IMG/VR virus record: IMGVR_UViG_3300034061_004392
Coordinates: 1-64,000 of that record
Strand: one strand, 5' to 3'
From: a virus
DNA length: 64,000 nucleotides
Part shown: one piece after another, positions 63,515 through 64,000 of the stretch
How positions within the stretch are numbered: the stretch's first letter is position 1
Layout: each line of letters begins with the position of its first letter
Translations under genes and position numbers: made by a program
The notes under the pieces: generated by a model
The model's input: only the letters and a program-made list of their open reading frames with translations
Database searches by the model: none
What the model was told of the DNA's origin: nothing

Positions 63515-64000
63515 TTATTTTTCCATTAGCTTGTTAACAAAATTAAGCAAAAGCTTATGATGCTTGCCGTCATGATATTTTCCTTTCATCCAACTATAAG
63601 AATTATACCAATGAACTTCACTTTCAGGATGACATCCTATTATACCTATGTTGTTTTGTATGACAGCCATAGGATCACCATTCATATACCTTGCTAATGT
63701 TTCAAATTTACTTTCATCACCAGTGATTGTACAACCATCGTAGAAATACATTCTTTCTAATTGGTCTTCCCACAATACTTGCAAATGTTTAGCATGTGGT
63801 CGTTTTGTGTCTGTGTTTGGTCTTTTGATGTATTGTACGGCGTTACAATCATCAGATAAAAAATTAAAATAATATGAGCTGGCCCAATAACCGCCCATGC
63901 ATATTCCGAGATACTTACCACCTGATTGTACAAATCTGGTGATACAATCAGTGTTATTGGCAAAGCACATATCAAACTTACTAGCATCACCAAATCCACC
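63515..64000 (-). CDS. Glutamine-amidotransferase-like protein, N-terminus beyond window
   Basis: The minus-strand frame is open to the right edge. The visible C-terminal part of about 161 residues reads GGFGDASKFDMCFANNTDCI at the edge, then GGKYLGICMGGYWASSYYFN, the nucleophile elbow with Cys in GICMGGYWA, and IIGCHPESEVHWY with His-Pro-Glu. This is the class I glutamine-amidotransferase / BPL_N-type fold. Partner or substrate unknown. The start lies upstream of this window. Confidence 0.8.
   Translation of the reverse strand, partial: GGFGDASKFDMCFANNTDCITRFVQSGGKYLGICMGGYWASSYYFNFLSDDCNAVQYIKRPNTDTKRPHAKHLQVLWEDQLERMYFYDGCTITGDESKFETLARYMNGDPMAVIQNNIGIIGCHPESEVHWYNSYSWMKGKYHDGKHHKLLLNFVNKLMEK

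Noticed and set aside
1-64000. CRISPR arrays, insertion sequences, integrase or attachment sites
   Set aside because: No regularly spaced repeats, transposase-like or integrase-like ORFs or obvious att-type repeats were seen.

Overview
This window is a section of a T4-like myovirus genome. It carries the conserved T4 baseplate block (homologues of gp25, gp6, gp5, gp27, gp53, gp48, gp4, gp26 and a gp7-like protein), T4-type replication and late-transcription factors (gp32, gp59, gp33, RNase H, RNR small subunit), phoH, cobS/cobT-like genes and several 2OG-Fe(II) oxygenases. That mix is typical of aquatic T4-like phages. The host is not stated. A PqqA-like peptide, a circularly permuted two-piece tmRNA and an OprP-like porin together suggest a Gram-negative, PQQ-using host, possibly a methylotrophic betaproteobacterium; this is inference.

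Layout. 1-10.5 kb (minus strand): a tail-fibre gene cut by the left edge, then the baseplate genes from the gp7-like protein to gp48. 10.57-16.3 kb (plus strand): gp4, a conserved assembly gene, a tail-tube-fold protein, gp26, a gp51-like -1 frameshift extension and two large hub/tape-measure-like proteins, the first with a lytic transglycosylase domain. 16.3-19.9 kb (minus): gp32, a HAD phosphatase, gp59, a nuclease-like protein, gp33 and a SleB-type endolysin. 20-21.5 kb: rubrerythrin, PqqA, the permuted tmRNA and two tiny membrane ORFs. 21.5-29.1 kb: an exonuclease, five 2OG oxygenases in all, a P-loop kinase, a beta-propeller protein, a glycine-rich adhesin and PhoH. 29.2-33.3 kb: a glycosyltransferase, an LpxH-like phosphatase, and a phosphate-selective porin plus PstS operon. 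33.4-52 kb: many small early genes, most without recognisable function, with two AAA+ ATPases and MazG. 52.2-57.2 kb: a sugar module (cupin, split HldE kinase and nucleotidyltransferase, GalE) and a CobT-like VWA protein. 57.3-64 kb: a DNA methyltransferase, a degenerate nucleotidyltransferase, RNase H, NrdB and, at the right edge, a partial glutamine-amidotransferase-like gene.

Transcription. Nearly all non-structural genes lie on the minus strand in tightly overlapping operons. About twenty sigma70-like promoters, almost all TTGACA-17 bp-TATAAT-type, precede them. Several share a nearly identical cassette with an inverted repeat over the -10 box, concentrated between 42 and 47 kb. Structural genes face outward from about 10.55 kb, where a T4-type late motif (TATAAATA) is found. 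Four minus-strand hairpin-plus-T-tract terminators are visible.

The parts most worth following up are the phage PqqA peptide, the phage-borne permuted tmRNA with tag ANDNSYRLAA, the predicted frameshift between gp26 and the gp51-like frame, the phosphate porin/PstS pair and the repeated promoter cassette. Many small genes here are absent from simple long-ORF lists; their coordinates were read directly from the sequence.
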